A stretch of DNA of 64,000 nt, taken from contig CAYWBO010000006.1 in NCBI GenBank assembly GCA_964456625.1, forward strand, positions 1-64,000, in the 5' to 3' direction. Origin of the DNA: Sulfidibacterium sp964456625. GTDB lineage: Bacteria; Bacteroidota; Bacteroidia; Bacteroidales; F082. Position numbers and translations under genes: made by a program. Within the stretch, counting starts at the first letter, position 1, and the number at the start of each line of letters is the position of its first letter. Of this stretch, positions 33,633 to 43,004 are shown piece after piece. Under the pieces are notes generated by a model. It made no database searches. It was given only the letters and a program-made list of their open reading frames with translations, and was not told where the DNA came from.

Positions 33633-34907
33633 TTAGTGCGACATCATCGTCTGGACGCCTACCAGACGGTCGTATTCGGGTGAATAATTATGGTAGTAAA
33701 CATAAATAGTGTAGCTGTTGTCGGTTTCCCAATGATTGCCTGCCACTTTCGTGATATTGCCATCCTCACTTCCCGGTTTTACCACAGCATACCAGTATTC
33801 GTAATAGCCCTGTTTCAACAAGAGCTGCCCTTCGTATTCCTGAAGTTCCGGGTTGTATTTCATCAGGTTCAGGTCGTTGTACTGCCATCCGGTGAGTGCT
33901 CCCAGGATATAAACTTTGGCTCCCGTAAGTTCCGGGATTTTGAGTGCGAAATTCACCAGTGCATAATCGCCTTCGGTATTCGGGTTGCGGTCGCTTTCGG
34001 CCGTGATCATTTCGTTGCCGTGAAGGTTGGTATAGGTTTCGAACGGCTGACCGGCTCTTGCATAATCGGTGTGCAGGGTAACCAGATAATAATCTTCTTT
34101 GCGTACGATACTGGCAATGTTCTGGGCCAGGTAGTCGTAACTTTTCATGTCGAAAAAGCGTGGTGCGTTGCCTCCATTAAAGACAATTCCGTTGGGATAA
34201 TCAAAATTGAGTTGCGGTAGTGCTACCGAAGTGGGATGGATGTTGAATTTTGCGTTATCCCACCGCTGGTTTTGCCGAATGTTGATTTTGTATCGTTGTT
34301 GCGGCTCATCTGACAGACCGTTCCTAACCTGGCATGTTACATCAATTTGTTGAATCTTCCCGGAGCGCTGCAGGTCGATAGGTTGAAGCGAAACTTTTGC
34401 TTCAACGCTGACCGATTGTTCCACCACAAAAAACCGGCGGGTGAGGATGATCTGCTTTTCACCACCATTGTTCAGATAGACTTCCAGCAGGTAGTTTCCC
34501 GATAGTTTGGGGCGCATGGCATCGGATGGGAAAAGTAATGTGTAGTGCACGTAAGGGGTTCGCGTATTGAACGAAAACTGGTATTGGGAGATGTTGCCTT
34601 CCATGTAACCGGAAATGTAATCCATCGGCGAGAGTTGTGATGTTTTCCAGTCGGAAGTGCAATGAATGATCGTGTAGTGATAATTTGTATATTGATTGCT
34701 GAGATCGTCGAAAGACAACTGAAGTTGCTGCTGGGAATTCAGGTTGAGCAAGGGTTCTTTCAGAGGATAACCCACCGGGTGAAATAAAACGGTTACGATG
34801 TTTTGATCGGGGGTGCTGTCTTGATTTTTCTGCACGGCAGATGCGGCCATTACTGGGTTCCCGAAAATCGATAGAAATATAAGGGAAAAAATAAGATTTT
34901 TTAACAT
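33633..34907 (-). CDS. DUF5103/T9SS Plug-family protein
   Basis: About 424 aa. Signal peptide MLKNLIFSLIFLSIFG, then the DUF5103 pattern: YTIIHCTSDWKTSQLSPMDY, SFNTRTPYVHYTLLFPSD, SGNYLLEVYL. This Bacteroidota family includes Plug, which closes the periplasmic side of the SprA translocon of the type IX secretion system. Start set at ATG 34907: an in-frame TTG at 34958 lies upstream of a -7 box (CAAAGATA, 34935-34942) and cannot be transcribed from it. It heads a two-gene unit with the secreted unknown. Confidence 0.88.
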   Translation of the reverse strand: MLKNLIFSLIFLSIFGNPVMAASAVQKNQDSTPDQNIVTVLFHPVGYPLKEPLLNLNSQQQLQLSFDDLSNQYTNYHYTIIHCTSDWKTSQLSPMDYISGYMEGNISQYQFSFNTRTPYVHYTLLFPSDAMRPKLSGNYLLEVYLNNGGEKQIILTRRFFVVEQSVSVEAKVSLQPIDLQRSGKIQQIDVTCQVRNGLSDEPQQRYKINIRQNQRWDNAKFNIHPTSVALPQLNFDYPNGIVFNGGNAPRFFDMKSYDYLAQNIASIVRKEDYYLVTLHTDYARAGQPFETYTNLHGNEMITAESDRNPNTEGDYALVNFALKIPELTGAKVYILGALTGWQYNDLNLMKYNPELQEYEGQLLLKQGYYEYWYAVVKPGSEDGNITKVAGNHWETDNSYTIYVYYHNYSPEYDRLVGVQTMMSH

Positions 34908-34934
34908 ATATTTACAGTGCAAAGAAATGAAGAA

Positions 34935-34942
34935 CAAAGATA
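34935..34942 (-). promoter_or_regulatory. Candidate -7 element of the Plug-family gene
   Basis: CAAAGATA on the plus strand reads TATCTTTG on the minus strand. It gives a leader of about 24 bases and supports ATG 34907 as the start. Confidence 0.45.
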
Positions 34943-35098
34943 GACCTAATTTTTTCAATCTGAGGCGATTCCATAGTGCATTTATTTTTAAAGCATTCTA
35001 AACAGAGACATAAGCTAAAATTTTTTGAATTGGGGTCTATATTATAATTGTTAATTCTTTAACTTGCCGCCGCAAAAATAACATGAATTAATTTACAT

Positions 35099-36448
35099 AT
35101 GTCAACTGTATACTCTATCAGAAAGGGCCTTGATATCAATATGTTAGGAGAGGCCGAGAAGACCGTTGTTGACCTTAACGATCATCTGTTTGCAGTCAAA
35201 CCTACAGATTTTCAAGATTGTTTTCCCAAGCTTTTGGTTCAGGAAGGGGACAAGGTGAAAGCCGGAAGTCCTTTATTCATGGATAAATACAGAAGTGAGA
35301 TCTTTTTTACTTCGCCGGTAAGCGGTAAAGTGAAGGAAATCAGAAGGGGAGCCAAGAGAAAAATTCTAGATGTGATTGTAGAATCTGACGGCAAAAATGA
35401 ATCGGAAGATTTCGGTGCTGCCGATATTTCCAAAGCCGGACGAGAGGAAATCGTGGAAAAACTGCTGAAAAGTGGTGTTTGGCCGGTGATCAGACAACGT
35501 CCTTATTCGACTATTGCAGATTCAAAAGACACGCCCAAGTCTATTTTTATCGCAGCTTTCGAAAGCGGCCCGCTCGCTCCTGATTATGATCTTCTGCTCC
35601 ATAACCACGGAACGGATTTTCAGGCAGGATTGGATATCCTCAAAAAACTCACAAGCGGAAAAATCTATTTAAATGTTCATGCTAAGAAGACTTTCTCGAA
35701 AGTTTTCCTGAATGCAAAAAACGTAGAAATCAACAGCTTCCAGGGGCCGCATCCCGTGGGAAATATCAGTGTTCACATCAGCCGTCTTGATCCTATCAAT
35801 AAAGGTGATATTGTATGGTATGTGAATCCGCAGGATGTACTGATCATCGGCCGTTTGTTCCTGACCGGAAAATATGATGCCTCCAAGATGGTTGCATTGA
35901 CGGGCTCGGAAGTAAAGCGTCCGAAATATTATAAAACCTACAAGGGAGCTTCGATCGAAGGAATGCTGGCAAACAATACCACGGATGTGGAAATCCGCCA
36001 CATCAGCGGGAACGTGCTGACAGGAACTACCCTCGAAAAAGACGGTTTTGTAGGATATTACGACAATCAGGTTACGCTGATTCCTGAGGGAAATTATTCC
36101 GAGTTTCTGGGATGGATCACCCCCGGTTTCGGAAAGTTCAGCATCTCCAATACCTTTCCGAAATTCCTTTATCCCAATAAGAAATACAGACTCGACACCA
36201 ACCTGCACGGAGGCAAAAGAGCCTATGTTATGACCTCGGTGTACGGAAAAGTTTTCCCGTTTGATATTTTCCCGATCCAGCTTATCAAAGCAATTATGGT
36301 GGAGGATATCGATGCCATGGAAAACCTGGGAATTTATGAAATCGATGAAGAAGACTTTGCCTTGTGCGAAGTTGTTGACGTGTCAAAAACCGAAATCCAG
36401 CAAATCGTTCGCAAGGGCCTGGATTTGATACGCAAAGAAATGAGTTAG
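35099..36448 (+). CDS. nqrA: Na+-translocating NADH-quinone reductase subunit A
   Basis: 449 aa, soluble peripheral subunit. The N-terminal region has the KxGLDI start (IRKGLDINMLGEAE) and a barrel-sandwich section (KVKAGSPLFMDKY; FTSPVSGKVKEI). It is the quinone-proximal subunit of the NQR complex, which oxidises NADH, reduces ubiquinone or menaquinone and pumps Na+. It heads an intact nqrABCDEF operon with 8 to 25 bases between genes. The upstream region (35024-35050) has only a weak promoter match. Confidence 0.97.
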   Translation: MSTVYSIRKGLDINMLGEAEKTVVDLNDHLFAVKPTDFQDCFPKLLVQEGDKVKAGSPLFMDKYRSEIFFTSPVSGKVKEIRRGAKRKILDVIVESDGKNESEDFGAADISKAGREEIVEKLLKSGVWPVIRQRPYSTIADSKDTPKSIFIAAFESGPLAPDYDLLLHNHGTDFQAGLDILKKLTSGKIYLNVHAKKTFSKVFLNAKNVEINSFQGPHPVGNISVHISRLDPINKGDIVWYVNPQDVLIIGRLFLTGKYDASKMVALTGSEVKRPKYYKTYKGASIEGMLANNTTDVEIRHISGNVLTGTTLEKDGFVGYYDNQVTLIPEGNYSEFLGWITPGFGKFSISNTFPKFLYPNKKYRLDTNLHGGKRAYVMTSVYGKVFPFDIFPIQLIKAIMVEDIDAMENLGIYEIDEEDFALCEVVDVSKTEIQQIVRKGLDLIRKEMS

Positions 36449-36473
36449 TAAAAACGGAAATTGAAATATTCGC

Positions 36474-37640
36474 ATGAAAGCGCTTAGAAATTACTTAGAT
36501 AAACAAAGACCGAAATTTAGAGAAGGCGGAAAATTCGCAAAGTTCGAATCGACTTTCGAAGCCTTTGATACTTTTCTTTTTGTTCCGGATACCGTAACGA
36601 AGAGTGGCTCCCACATCCGGGATGCCGTGGATATGAAACGGACCATGATGTTCGTGATTTTTGCCTTGATGCCTGCTCTTTTGTTCGGCACATGGAACAT
36701 CGGATACCAGCATTTTCTTTCTTACGGACAAACTCCCGGTTTCTGGCCGGATTTTGTTTACGGTCTTGGAAAGATCGTTCCGCTGATCATAGTATCGTAT
36801 GTGGTTGGTTTGGGAATTGAGTTCATCTTTGCCCAGATCCGTCACGAAGAAGTTAACGAAGGTTACCTGGTGACCGGGCTGTTGATCCCGTTGATCGTTC
36901 CGCCCGATCTTCCGCTTTGGGAACTTGCTGTTGGCGTTGCTTTTGCCGTACTTTTCGGTAAGGAAGTTTTCGGAGGAACCGGTATGAATGTGTTTAACCC
37001 TGCTTTAATCGCCCGGGCATTTATTTTCTTCGCCTATCCTTCCAGCATGTCAGGAAGCAAGGTTTGGATTGCCGATAAGCTTGACACTTTCTCAGGAGCT
37101 ACTCCGCTTGGAAAATTGCTCACCAATACCGCACCGACATTAAACCATGTTGGACTGCCTTCCGTACATGACATGTTTTTTGGGTTTATGCCCGGTTCTG
37201 TGGGCGAGACATCCACATTTTTGATTTTGATCGGTGGATTGTTTCTTCTGATAACCGGAGTCGCCAACTGGCGGACCATGCTTTCGGTTTTCGCCGGCGG
37301 ATATTTGATGGGCCTGATCTTCAACCTCTGGGGTGCCAATGCATACATGACCCTTCCTGCATGGGAACATTTCATCATGGGAGGCTTTGCTTTTGGTGCC
37401 GTATTTATGGTAACAGACCCTGTTACATCAGCGCAGACTTCTAAAGGAAAATACATTTACGGTTTCTTTATCGGGATGATGGCGATTTTGATCCGGGTGA
37501 TCAACCCGGCGTATCCTGAGGGGATGATGCTTGCTATCTTGCTGGGTAACGTCTTTGCCCCGTTGATCGATTATTTTGTCGTGAAAGCAAATGTCAAGAA
37601 ACGTTTAAAACGTGTGGAATTAGCTGTTAATCAAAAGTAA
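36474..37640 (+). CDS. nqrB: Na+-translocating NADH-quinone reductase subunit B
   Basis: 388 aa, about ten membrane segments. The flavinylation motif SGAT is at residues 207-210 (DTFSGATPLG), where Thr210 would carry covalent FMN attached by the ApbE protein encoded just after the operon. It forms part of the Na+ channel and also binds riboflavin in characterised homologues. Confidence 0.97.
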   Translation: MKALRNYLDKQRPKFREGGKFAKFESTFEAFDTFLFVPDTVTKSGSHIRDAVDMKRTMMFVIFALMPALLFGTWNIGYQHFLSYGQTPGFWPDFVYGLGKIVPLIIVSYVVGLGIEFIFAQIRHEEVNEGYLVTGLLIPLIVPPDLPLWELAVGVAFAVLFGKEVFGGTGMNVFNPALIARAFIFFAYPSSMSGSKVWIADKLDTFSGATPLGKLLTNTAPTLNHVGLPSVHDMFFGFMPGSVGETSTFLILIGGLFLLITGVANWRTMLSVFAGGYLMGLIFNLWGANAYMTLPAWEHFIMGGFAFGAVFMVTDPVTSAQTSKGKYIYGFFIGMMAILIRVINPAYPEGMMLAILLGNVFAPLIDYFVVKANVKKRLKRVELAVNQK

Positions 37641-37650
37641 ATTAAGTATT

Positions 37651-38391
37651 ATGTACTCGAACGGATATATATTCAGATATGCAAGTATCATCGTGATTCT
37701 GGCAGCTGCTTTTCTTTCTGCGGCATCTGTATTGCTCAAGCCATTTCAGGAAAGAAATATTGAAATCGACAACATGCAGGGGATCCTTTCGGCCGTAAAA
37801 GTTCCGGGTGTCACCGCACAAAATGCCATTCCTCAATTTAACAAATACATTGTGGAAGAGCAGGTGATTGATCCCAAAACCGGAGATGTGTTGAATGACT
37901 ATACAAAAAGTCCCAAAGAAAACGCACCTGCATTTAAAATTGATCTGAAAACAGAATTATATAATAAAGCACATAACAAACCTTATAAACTTCCTTTGTA
38001 TATCGCAGAAGTGAACAATCAGAAGATTTACATCATACCGATGTACGGTCAGGGATTGTGGGGACCCATCTGGGGAAATGTGGCGCTGACATCGGATTTT
38101 AAGACCATCATCGGCGTTTATTTTGATGATGAAGAAGAAACCCCTGGTTTGGGTGGTGAAATCAAATCGGCTCATTTCAAAGATCAGTTTGTCGGAAAGA
38201 CCATTTTTGACAAACATGGTAATTTTACTTCTATTATCGTTGAAAAAGGCGGTATCGGGAAATTACCATCTGATATGCGGATTCATGGTGTAGATGCACT
38301 TTCCGGAGCCACACTGACCAGTAACGGGGTGAACGATATGTTCGCAAATGTGCTGAAGAGTTATTTACCTTACATTAAGAAACATAGTTAA
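37651..38391 (+). CDS. nqrC: Na+-translocating NADH-quinone reductase subunit C
   Basis: 246 aa. One N-terminal membrane helix (about residues 8-28) and an FMN-binding periplasmic domain. The covalent flavin motif SGAT is at residues 218-221 (DALSGATLTSNGV), with Thr221 the flavin carrier. It lies between nqrB and nqrD with short gaps. Confidence 0.96.
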   Translation: MYSNGYIFRYASIIVILAAAFLSAASVLLKPFQERNIEIDNMQGILSAVKVPGVTAQNAIPQFNKYIVEEQVIDPKTGDVLNDYTKSPKENAPAFKIDLKTELYNKAHNKPYKLPLYIAEVNNQKIYIIPMYGQGLWGPIWGNVALTSDFKTIIGVYFDDEEETPGLGGEIKSAHFKDQFVGKTIFDKHGNFTSIIVEKGGIGKLPSDMRIHGVDALSGATLTSNGVNDMFANVLKSYLPYIKKHS

Positions 38392-38402
38392 GACATAAAA
38401 AT

Positions 38403-39056
38403 ATGAGTACTAAAAATCAGGAACGCGAGCCCATATTTTCTGCGGCAAACCTAAAATTACTGACCGGTCCGTTGAACCTGAACAACCCGATCACCGTTCA
38501 GGTATTGGGGATATGTTCTGCCCTGGCTGTGACGGCAAAGATGAAACCGGCCTTTGTGATGGCTTTGTCCGTGACGGTGGTTACCGGTTTTTCAAATCTG
38601 GTGATCTCCTGGCTCAGAAACGGAATCCCGCCCCGCATCAGGATCATTGTCCAGCTGGTAGTAGTAGCTGCCCTGGTCATCCTGGTAGACCAGTTGCTGA
38701 AAGCTTTTGTTTTCGACGTCAGTAAGCAGCTTTCGGTATTTGTGGGGTTGATCATTACCAACTGTATTATCATGGGCCGTTTGGAAGCTTTTGCTATGGC
38801 TAACAAACCCTGGCCTTCGTTTTTGGACGGTATCGGTAACGGCTTGGGATATGGAATGATCCTGCTCATCGTAGCTTTCTTCAGAGAACTGTTTGGTTCC
38901 GGAACACTTTTTGGTTATCACATTGTTCCCGAAAGCCTCTACCACATGGGTTATCAGAATAACGGCATGATGATCCTGCCTCCCATGGCTCTGATTACCA
39001 TCGGTACCATCATCTGGGTACAACGTACCTTCAAGCGTTCATTAATAGAAAATTAG
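38403..39056 (+). CDS. nqrD: Na+-translocating NADH-quinone reductase subunit D
   Basis: 217-aa integral membrane protein with six segments, homologous to NqrE and to RnfE. The conserved cysteine region is VGLIITNCIIMGRLEAFA, where the Cys takes part in an intramembrane Fe-S site with NqrE in characterised complexes. Sodium translocation subunit. Confidence 0.96.
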   Translation: MSTKNQEREPIFSAANLKLLTGPLNLNNPITVQVLGICSALAVTAKMKPAFVMALSVTVVTGFSNLVISWLRNGIPPRIRIIVQLVVVAALVILVDQLLKAFVFDVSKQLSVFVGLIITNCIIMGRLEAFAMANKPWPSFLDGIGNGLGYGMILLIVAFFRELFGSGTLFGYHIVPESLYHMGYQNNGMMILPPMALITIGTIIWVQRTFKRSLIEN

Positions 39057-39077
39057 TCAACTTCAAAGAATAATATT

Positions 39078-39695
39078 ATGCAGGAAGTATTTAACATATT
39101 TGTAAGGTCGATCTTTATAAACAACATGGTGTTTGCCTACTTTTTGGGCATGTGCTCTTTCCTGGCCGTGTCGAAAAGTGTGAGCACCTCTGTGGGTTTG
39201 GGAGCCGCCGTGACTTTCGTGCTGGGAATCACCGTTCCTGTGAACTACCTTTTAAATGTTTATATTTTGAAACCAGGTGCTTTGGCCTGGATTTCACCGG
39301 CTTTCGGAAAACTCGACCTCGACTTTTTGAGTTTCATTATTTTCATTGCTGTGATTGCAGCCATGACCCAGTTGGTTGAAATGGTCGTTGAGAAATTCTC
39401 TCCCAGTTTGTACAACTCGTTGGGAATCTTTCTTCCTCTTATCGCTGTGAACTGCGCCATCCTCGGAGGTTCTTTGTTCATGCAACAGAGAGACTATCAA
39501 AGCCTTGCTCAGGCTACTGCGTTCGGATTTGGTTCGGGCTTCGGTTGGTTCCTCGCTATCGTGTCTATTGCCGCCATTCGTGAGAAAATCCGATACTCAA
39601 ATGTGCCTCCCGGATTGAAAGGAATTGGGATTACATTTATTTTAACCGGTCTGATGGCCATCGCTTTCATGAGCTTTTTGGGGATTAAAATCTAA
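39078..39695 (+). CDS. nqrE: Na+-translocating NADH-quinone reductase subunit E
   Basis: 205-aa integral membrane protein with six segments, paralogue of NqrD. FAYFLGMCSFLAVSKS and LIAVNCAILGGSLFM carry the two conserved half-membrane cysteines. It follows nqrD by 21 bases. Confidence 0.96.
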   Translation: MQEVFNIFVRSIFINNMVFAYFLGMCSFLAVSKSVSTSVGLGAAVTFVLGITVPVNYLLNVYILKPGALAWISPAFGKLDLDFLSFIIFIAVIAAMTQLVEMVVEKFSPSLYNSLGIFLPLIAVNCAILGGSLFMQQRDYQSLAQATAFGFGSGFGWFLAIVSIAAIREKIRYSNVPPGLKGIGITFILTGLMAIAFMSFLGIKI

Positions 39696-39709
39696 AAATT
39701 TATTTGACG

Positions 39710-40969
39710 ATGATGATATTAGAACTAGGAATTAGCACTATCCTACCGATTAGTATAGCGGTTTTTCTTCTCGTTATTTTACTTCTGGTGGCCATCCTGA
39801 TGTTTGCTCAGGCGAAACTGGTTCCCAAGGGAAAGGTGAAGATCAAGATCAATGGCGAAGATGAACTGGAGGTAAATCCGGGTTCCTCTCTGTTATCCAC
39901 ACTGGCAGCCGAGAAGGTTTTTCTTCCTTCGGCTTGTGGTGGCGGCGGAACCTGTGGCATGTGCCGTGTTCAGGTAAATGAAGGTGCTGGCAGTATCCTG
40001 CCAACAGAAACCGGCTTTTTCTCCCGCAGGGAACAACAGGAACACTGGCGTTTGGGCTGCCAGGTGAAGGTGCGTGAAAATCTCGAAATTGACGTTCCGA
40101 AAGAAGTCTTCGGAATCAAGAAATGGGAATGTGAAGTGGTATCGAACCGCAATGTGGCAACCTTTATCAAGGAGTTCGTTGTGAAATTGCCCGAAGGCGA
40201 GAACCTGGACTTCCGCTCCGGTGGATACATTCAGATCGACGTTCCCAAGACCGAGGTGCACTACAAAGACATGGATATTGATGAGCGGTTCCGTGACGAC
40301 TGGGATAAATTTAAGATGTGGGATCTCACCATGAAGAACCCCGAGCCGATCTACCGTGCTTACTCCATGGCCAACCACCCGGCTGAAGGGAATTTGATCA
40401 TGCTGAATATCCGTATTGCCACTCCCCCCTGGGATCGCAAGAAAAATGGTTTTATGAAGGTGAATCCGGGAATTTGTTCCTCTTATGTTTTCTCAAGAAA
40501 ACCGGGTGACAAGGTAACCATTTCAGGCCCTTACGGGGAATTCTTTATCAAGGATACGCAGCGCGAAATGATGTTTATCGGTGGTGGTGCCGGTATGGCG
40601 CCCATGCGTTCGCATATTTTCCATCTCTACAAAACGGCACACACCGACCGTAAAGCTACATTCTGGTATGGCGGCCGTTCGCTGAAGGAGCTGTTCTACA
40701 TGGATCAGTTTGAGGAAATCCAGAAGGATAATGACAACTTTAATTTCGAGGTGGCTTTGTCAGAGCCTCTTCCCGAAGATAACTGGAGTGGCAAGACGGG
40801 ATTTATTCACCAGGTGGTGTATGATTCTTATTTGAAGAATCATCCTGAACCGGAAGAAATTGAATACTACCTCTGCGGCCCGCCGATGATGATCAGTGCA
40901 GTGATGAAAATGCTGGACGATCTGGGTGTTCCGCCTGAGATGATTAGCTTTGACGATTTCGGAAGCTGA
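39710..40969 (+). CDS. nqrF: Na+-translocating NADH-quinone reductase subunit F
   Basis: About 419 aa. N-terminal membrane helix, 2Fe-2S ferredoxin domain (SACGGGGTCGMC and the later Cys in RLGCQVKV), then the FAD/NADH reductase domain (RAYSMANHP for FAD; FIGGGAGMAPMRSH for NADH). It is the electron entry subunit. An in-frame TTG at 39704 was rejected in favour of ATG 39710. Last gene of the operon, followed by a strong terminator. Confidence 0.96.
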   Translation: MMILELGISTILPISIAVFLLVILLLVAILMFAQAKLVPKGKVKIKINGEDELEVNPGSSLLSTLAAEKVFLPSACGGGGTCGMCRVQVNEGAGSILPTETGFFSRREQQEHWRLGCQVKVRENLEIDVPKEVFGIKKWECEVVSNRNVATFIKEFVVKLPEGENLDFRSGGYIQIDVPKTEVHYKDMDIDERFRDDWDKFKMWDLTMKNPEPIYRAYSMANHPAEGNLIMLNIRIATPPWDRKKNGFMKVNPGICSSYVFSRKPGDKVTISGPYGEFFIKDTQREMMFIGGGAGMAPMRSHIFHLYKTAHTDRKATFWYGGRSLKELFYMDQFEEIQKDNDNFNFEVALSEPLPEDNWSGKTGFIHQVVYDSYLKNHPEPEEIEYYLCGPPMMISAVMKMLDDLGVPPEMISFDDFGS

Positions 40970-40989
40970 TACTCTTAAAAAGAAAAACG

Positions 40990-41028
40990 AACATGGGTTC
41001 TTCAAAAGAGAATCCATGTTTTTTTTTC
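40990..41028 (+). terminator. Terminator of the nqr operon
   Basis: 12-bp stem AACATGGGTTCT (40990-41001) with AGAATCCATGTT (41009-41020), one G-U pair, 7-base loop, then a long T run. Confidence 0.9.
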
Positions 41029-41031
41029 ATA

Positions 41032-41039
41032 TACATTTG
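41032..41039 (+). promoter_or_regulatory. Candidate -7 element of apbE
   Basis: TACATTTG matches TAnnTTTG immediately after the nqr terminator, so apbE is probably transcribed separately. Predicted leader about 43 bases. Confidence 0.45.
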
Positions 41040-41085
41040 CCTGTTTTTTTGGTAACAGTTTTCAACGGAAAAAGGAATTTAAACA

Positions 41086-42111
41086 ATGAAAATAAAAAAT
41101 TTACTGGTTGTAGTATTGTCCCTGCTGTTAGTGGGAATGATGAGCTCTTGCGGGCCTAAAAGTGAAGAACAACCCGTCCATTTACAGGGTGCCGCACAAG
41201 GCACCTATTACAACATGCTTTATTTCGATTCGCAACACAGGAATTTTCACACGCAAGTCGATTCAATTCTGACTGCGTTTAATCATTCGGTTTCACCATG
41301 GGATTCGACTTCCATCATTACCCGTGTCAATAATAATGATCCTGGAGTGGTGCTGGATTCCAATTTTATTGAGAATTTCAACTATTCTATGCAAGTTGCG
41401 GATTCGACGCATGGTGCATTTGACCCGACGGTAGGCCCGCTTTCAGAAGTCTGGGGTTTTGATAACGACAAACCTGAAAATGTTGACAAACGTGTGATTG
41501 ACAGTATCATGCATTTTGTGGGGTATAAAAAAATGAAAATTGTAGATGGAAAGCTCATCAAAAGTGATCCCAGGATGCAGCTTGACTTCAATGGAATAGC
41601 ACAAGGCTACTCTGATATGGTGGTAGCTAAATTTTTCGAATCCAAAGGAATCCACAATTATCTGATCGATATTGGAGGTGAAGTGCTGGGGGTGGGTCAG
41701 AAACCCAATGGCGACCCCTGGAATGTGGGCATCGAAAAGCCGGCCCCCAATGCAGATGCTCCCAGGACTCTGAAAGCTGTTGTCGCATTGAAGAACATGT
41801 CGCTGGCTACTTCGGGAAATTACAGAAAATATTATTTGATAAAAGGTAAGCGCTATGGACATACCCTTGACCCTTACACGGGATATCCAATACAACACAG
41901 ATTGCTAAGTGTTTCGGTACTGACAAAGAATACGGCCCTGGCGGATGCGTATGCTACGGCCTTTATGGAAATGGGTTATGAGAAGTCAAGAAAATTCGTG
42001 GAGAGCCACCCCGGGCTGGACGCTTTTTTTATCTGGGCGGATAAAGAAGGCAGGTTCCGTACTTATGCAACAGCCGGGGTCAAAAAGATCATCATCAAAG
42101 ACTTTAATTAA
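41086..42111 (+). CDS. apbE: FAD:protein FMN transferase (lipoprotein)
   Basis: 341 aa. Lipoprotein signal with lipobox ending MMSSC, followed by the ApbE domain: QGTYYNMLYFDSQ, DPTVGPLSEVWGF, QLDFNGIAQGYSDMV, YLIDIGGEVLGVG, and the DPYTGYP motif. It transfers FMN from FAD to the Thr of SGAT motifs in NqrB and NqrC on the outer face of the membrane. It lies directly after nqrF but behind a terminator and with its own promoter. Confidence 0.96.
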   Translation: MKIKNLLVVVLSLLLVGMMSSCGPKSEEQPVHLQGAAQGTYYNMLYFDSQHRNFHTQVDSILTAFNHSVSPWDSTSIITRVNNNDPGVVLDSNFIENFNYSMQVADSTHGAFDPTVGPLSEVWGFDNDKPENVDKRVIDSIMHFVGYKKMKIVDGKLIKSDPRMQLDFNGIAQGYSDMVVAKFFESKGIHNYLIDIGGEVLGVGQKPNGDPWNVGIEKPAPNADAPRTLKAVVALKNMSLATSGNYRKYYLIKGKRYGHTLDPYTGYPIQHRLLSVSVLTKNTALADAYATAFMEMGYEKSRKFVESHPGLDAFFIWADKEGRFRTYATAGVKKIIIKDFN

Positions 42112-42159
42112 TCAAAAAACAATAACCCGCTGATTAATATCCAATTAATTTATTTTTCA

Positions 42160-42167
42160 TACATTTG
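42160..42167 (+). promoter_or_regulatory. Candidate -7 element of the small secreted protein gene
   Basis: TACATTTG matches TAnnTTTG. Its last bases include the TTG at 42165 that could otherwise be read as a start; this argues for ATG 42189. Confidence 0.45.
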
Positions 42168-42188
42168 ACGCAGCTAAACCAAAACATC

Positions 42189-42620
42189 ATGAAAAATATT
42201 GTGTTAATTCTCGTTTTGTTTTTATCGGGAAGTATGCTGAAGGCGCAGGAAGTGATGACTGATCTTCAGATTGCCAATCAGTTGGTTCAGTCTGATATTT
42301 CTTCCGTGAGTGATGCTTTCAATAAAATGGGTTTAACATTTCAGGTCATAAAGAGCAACCGACATAAAACCTCGGTTTTTGTTGAGGGAAGCAAGAATAA
42401 TATGAAGAAATGGGAAATCGAGACGAAACGGGGTTCAGACCGTATGTTGCGAAGGGTAACGTTGATCGTGGTTGATTATCATATGGACAACGGCGGTGAT
42501 TTTTTTGATTTGAAAAGATACCAGAAACCTCCGCGAAAAGCTTTCATCACCGGAAGGAAAGTAAAATACAAACTTTCCATGGGACGAAAGCTGAGTACGC
42601 TTACGGTTACAGCCGAATAA
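42189..42620 (+). CDS. Small secreted protein, DUF4783-like
   Basis: About 143 aa. Signal peptide MKNIVLILVLFLSGSMLKAQ, then a compact mixed alpha/beta domain of the NTF2-like size (VQSDISSVSDAFNKMGLTFQV; KKWEIETKRGSDRMLRRVTLIVVDY). The layout resembles DUF4783 proteins found in Bacteroidota, but the match is tentative. It has its own promoter-like box and shares a bidirectional terminator with the convergent gene. Confidence 0.65.
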   Translation: MKNIVLILVLFLSGSMLKAQEVMTDLQIANQLVQSDISSVSDAFNKMGLTFQVIKSNRHKTSVFVEGSKNNMKKWEIETKRGSDRMLRRVTLIVVDYHMDNGGDFFDLKRYQKPPRKAFITGRKVKYKLSMGRKLSTLTVTAE

Positions 42621-42641
42621 GGATGGCTCGGAAAAACAAGA

Positions 42642-42667
42642 AAGCCTGCTGAAAAGCAGGCTTTTTT
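42642..42667. terminator. Bidirectional terminator
   Basis: 9-bp perfect stem AAGCCTGCT/AGCAGGCTT (42642-42650, 42655-42663) with a GAAA tetraloop and T run on the plus strand; the A-rich left flank serves the minus strand. It separates two convergent genes. Confidence 0.85.
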
Positions 42668-42669
42668 TA

Positions 42670-42924
42670 TCAGAATAAGTTAAGGTTCAGATCTTCTTCC
42701 TTCTCAGGTTCCTTGAACATGTCCAACTGGTTTGCGGTGGCATAAAATTTCGGGGGAACGACTTCCGAAAAATTTTCCGTATAATACCGGATACTTTTTT
42801 TAATAAGCTTGGTGGGAGTGGTTTTCCGGGCGTCGCAATAATTCTGTAAAGAGGCGAACTGTTTCTTGGAAAGTTTGAATTTTACCAGCTTATAAACCTG
42901 CTTTCTCTTTTTGGATTTAGCCAT
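42670..42924 (-). CDS. Small basic protein, possible ribbon-helix-helix type
   Basis: About 84 aa starting MAKSKKRKQVYKLVKF; ATG 42930 two codons earlier or an upstream start at 42963 are alternatives. The section VKFKLSKKQFASLQNYC, then KTTPTKLIKKSIRYYTENF, has the strand-helix-helix pattern of MetJ/Arc-type DNA-binding proteins. The C-terminus is acidic (KEPEKEEDLNLNLF). It could be a small DNA-binding or conserved hypothetical protein of Bacteroidota. No partner gene is evident. Confidence 0.6.
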   Translation of the reverse strand: MAKSKKRKQVYKLVKFKLSKKQFASLQNYCDARKTTPTKLIKKSIRYYTENFSEVVPPKFYATANQLDMFKEPEKEEDLNLNLF

Positions 42925-43004
42925 TCCCATCAAATTGGTTGGGTAAATATACAAAAATCTCAAATTTATCCCCGCAGACAGAGGTTGCCTGTAAGACTGA
43001 GCGC

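Noticed and set aside
34958..34960. TTG start for the Plug-family gene, and similar TTG starts at 1906, 15019, 22395, 39704 and 42165
   Set aside because: In each case a nearby in-frame ATG fits the family start or signal peptide better, and at 22395, 34958 and 42165 the TTG lies upstream of or inside a predicted -7 box.
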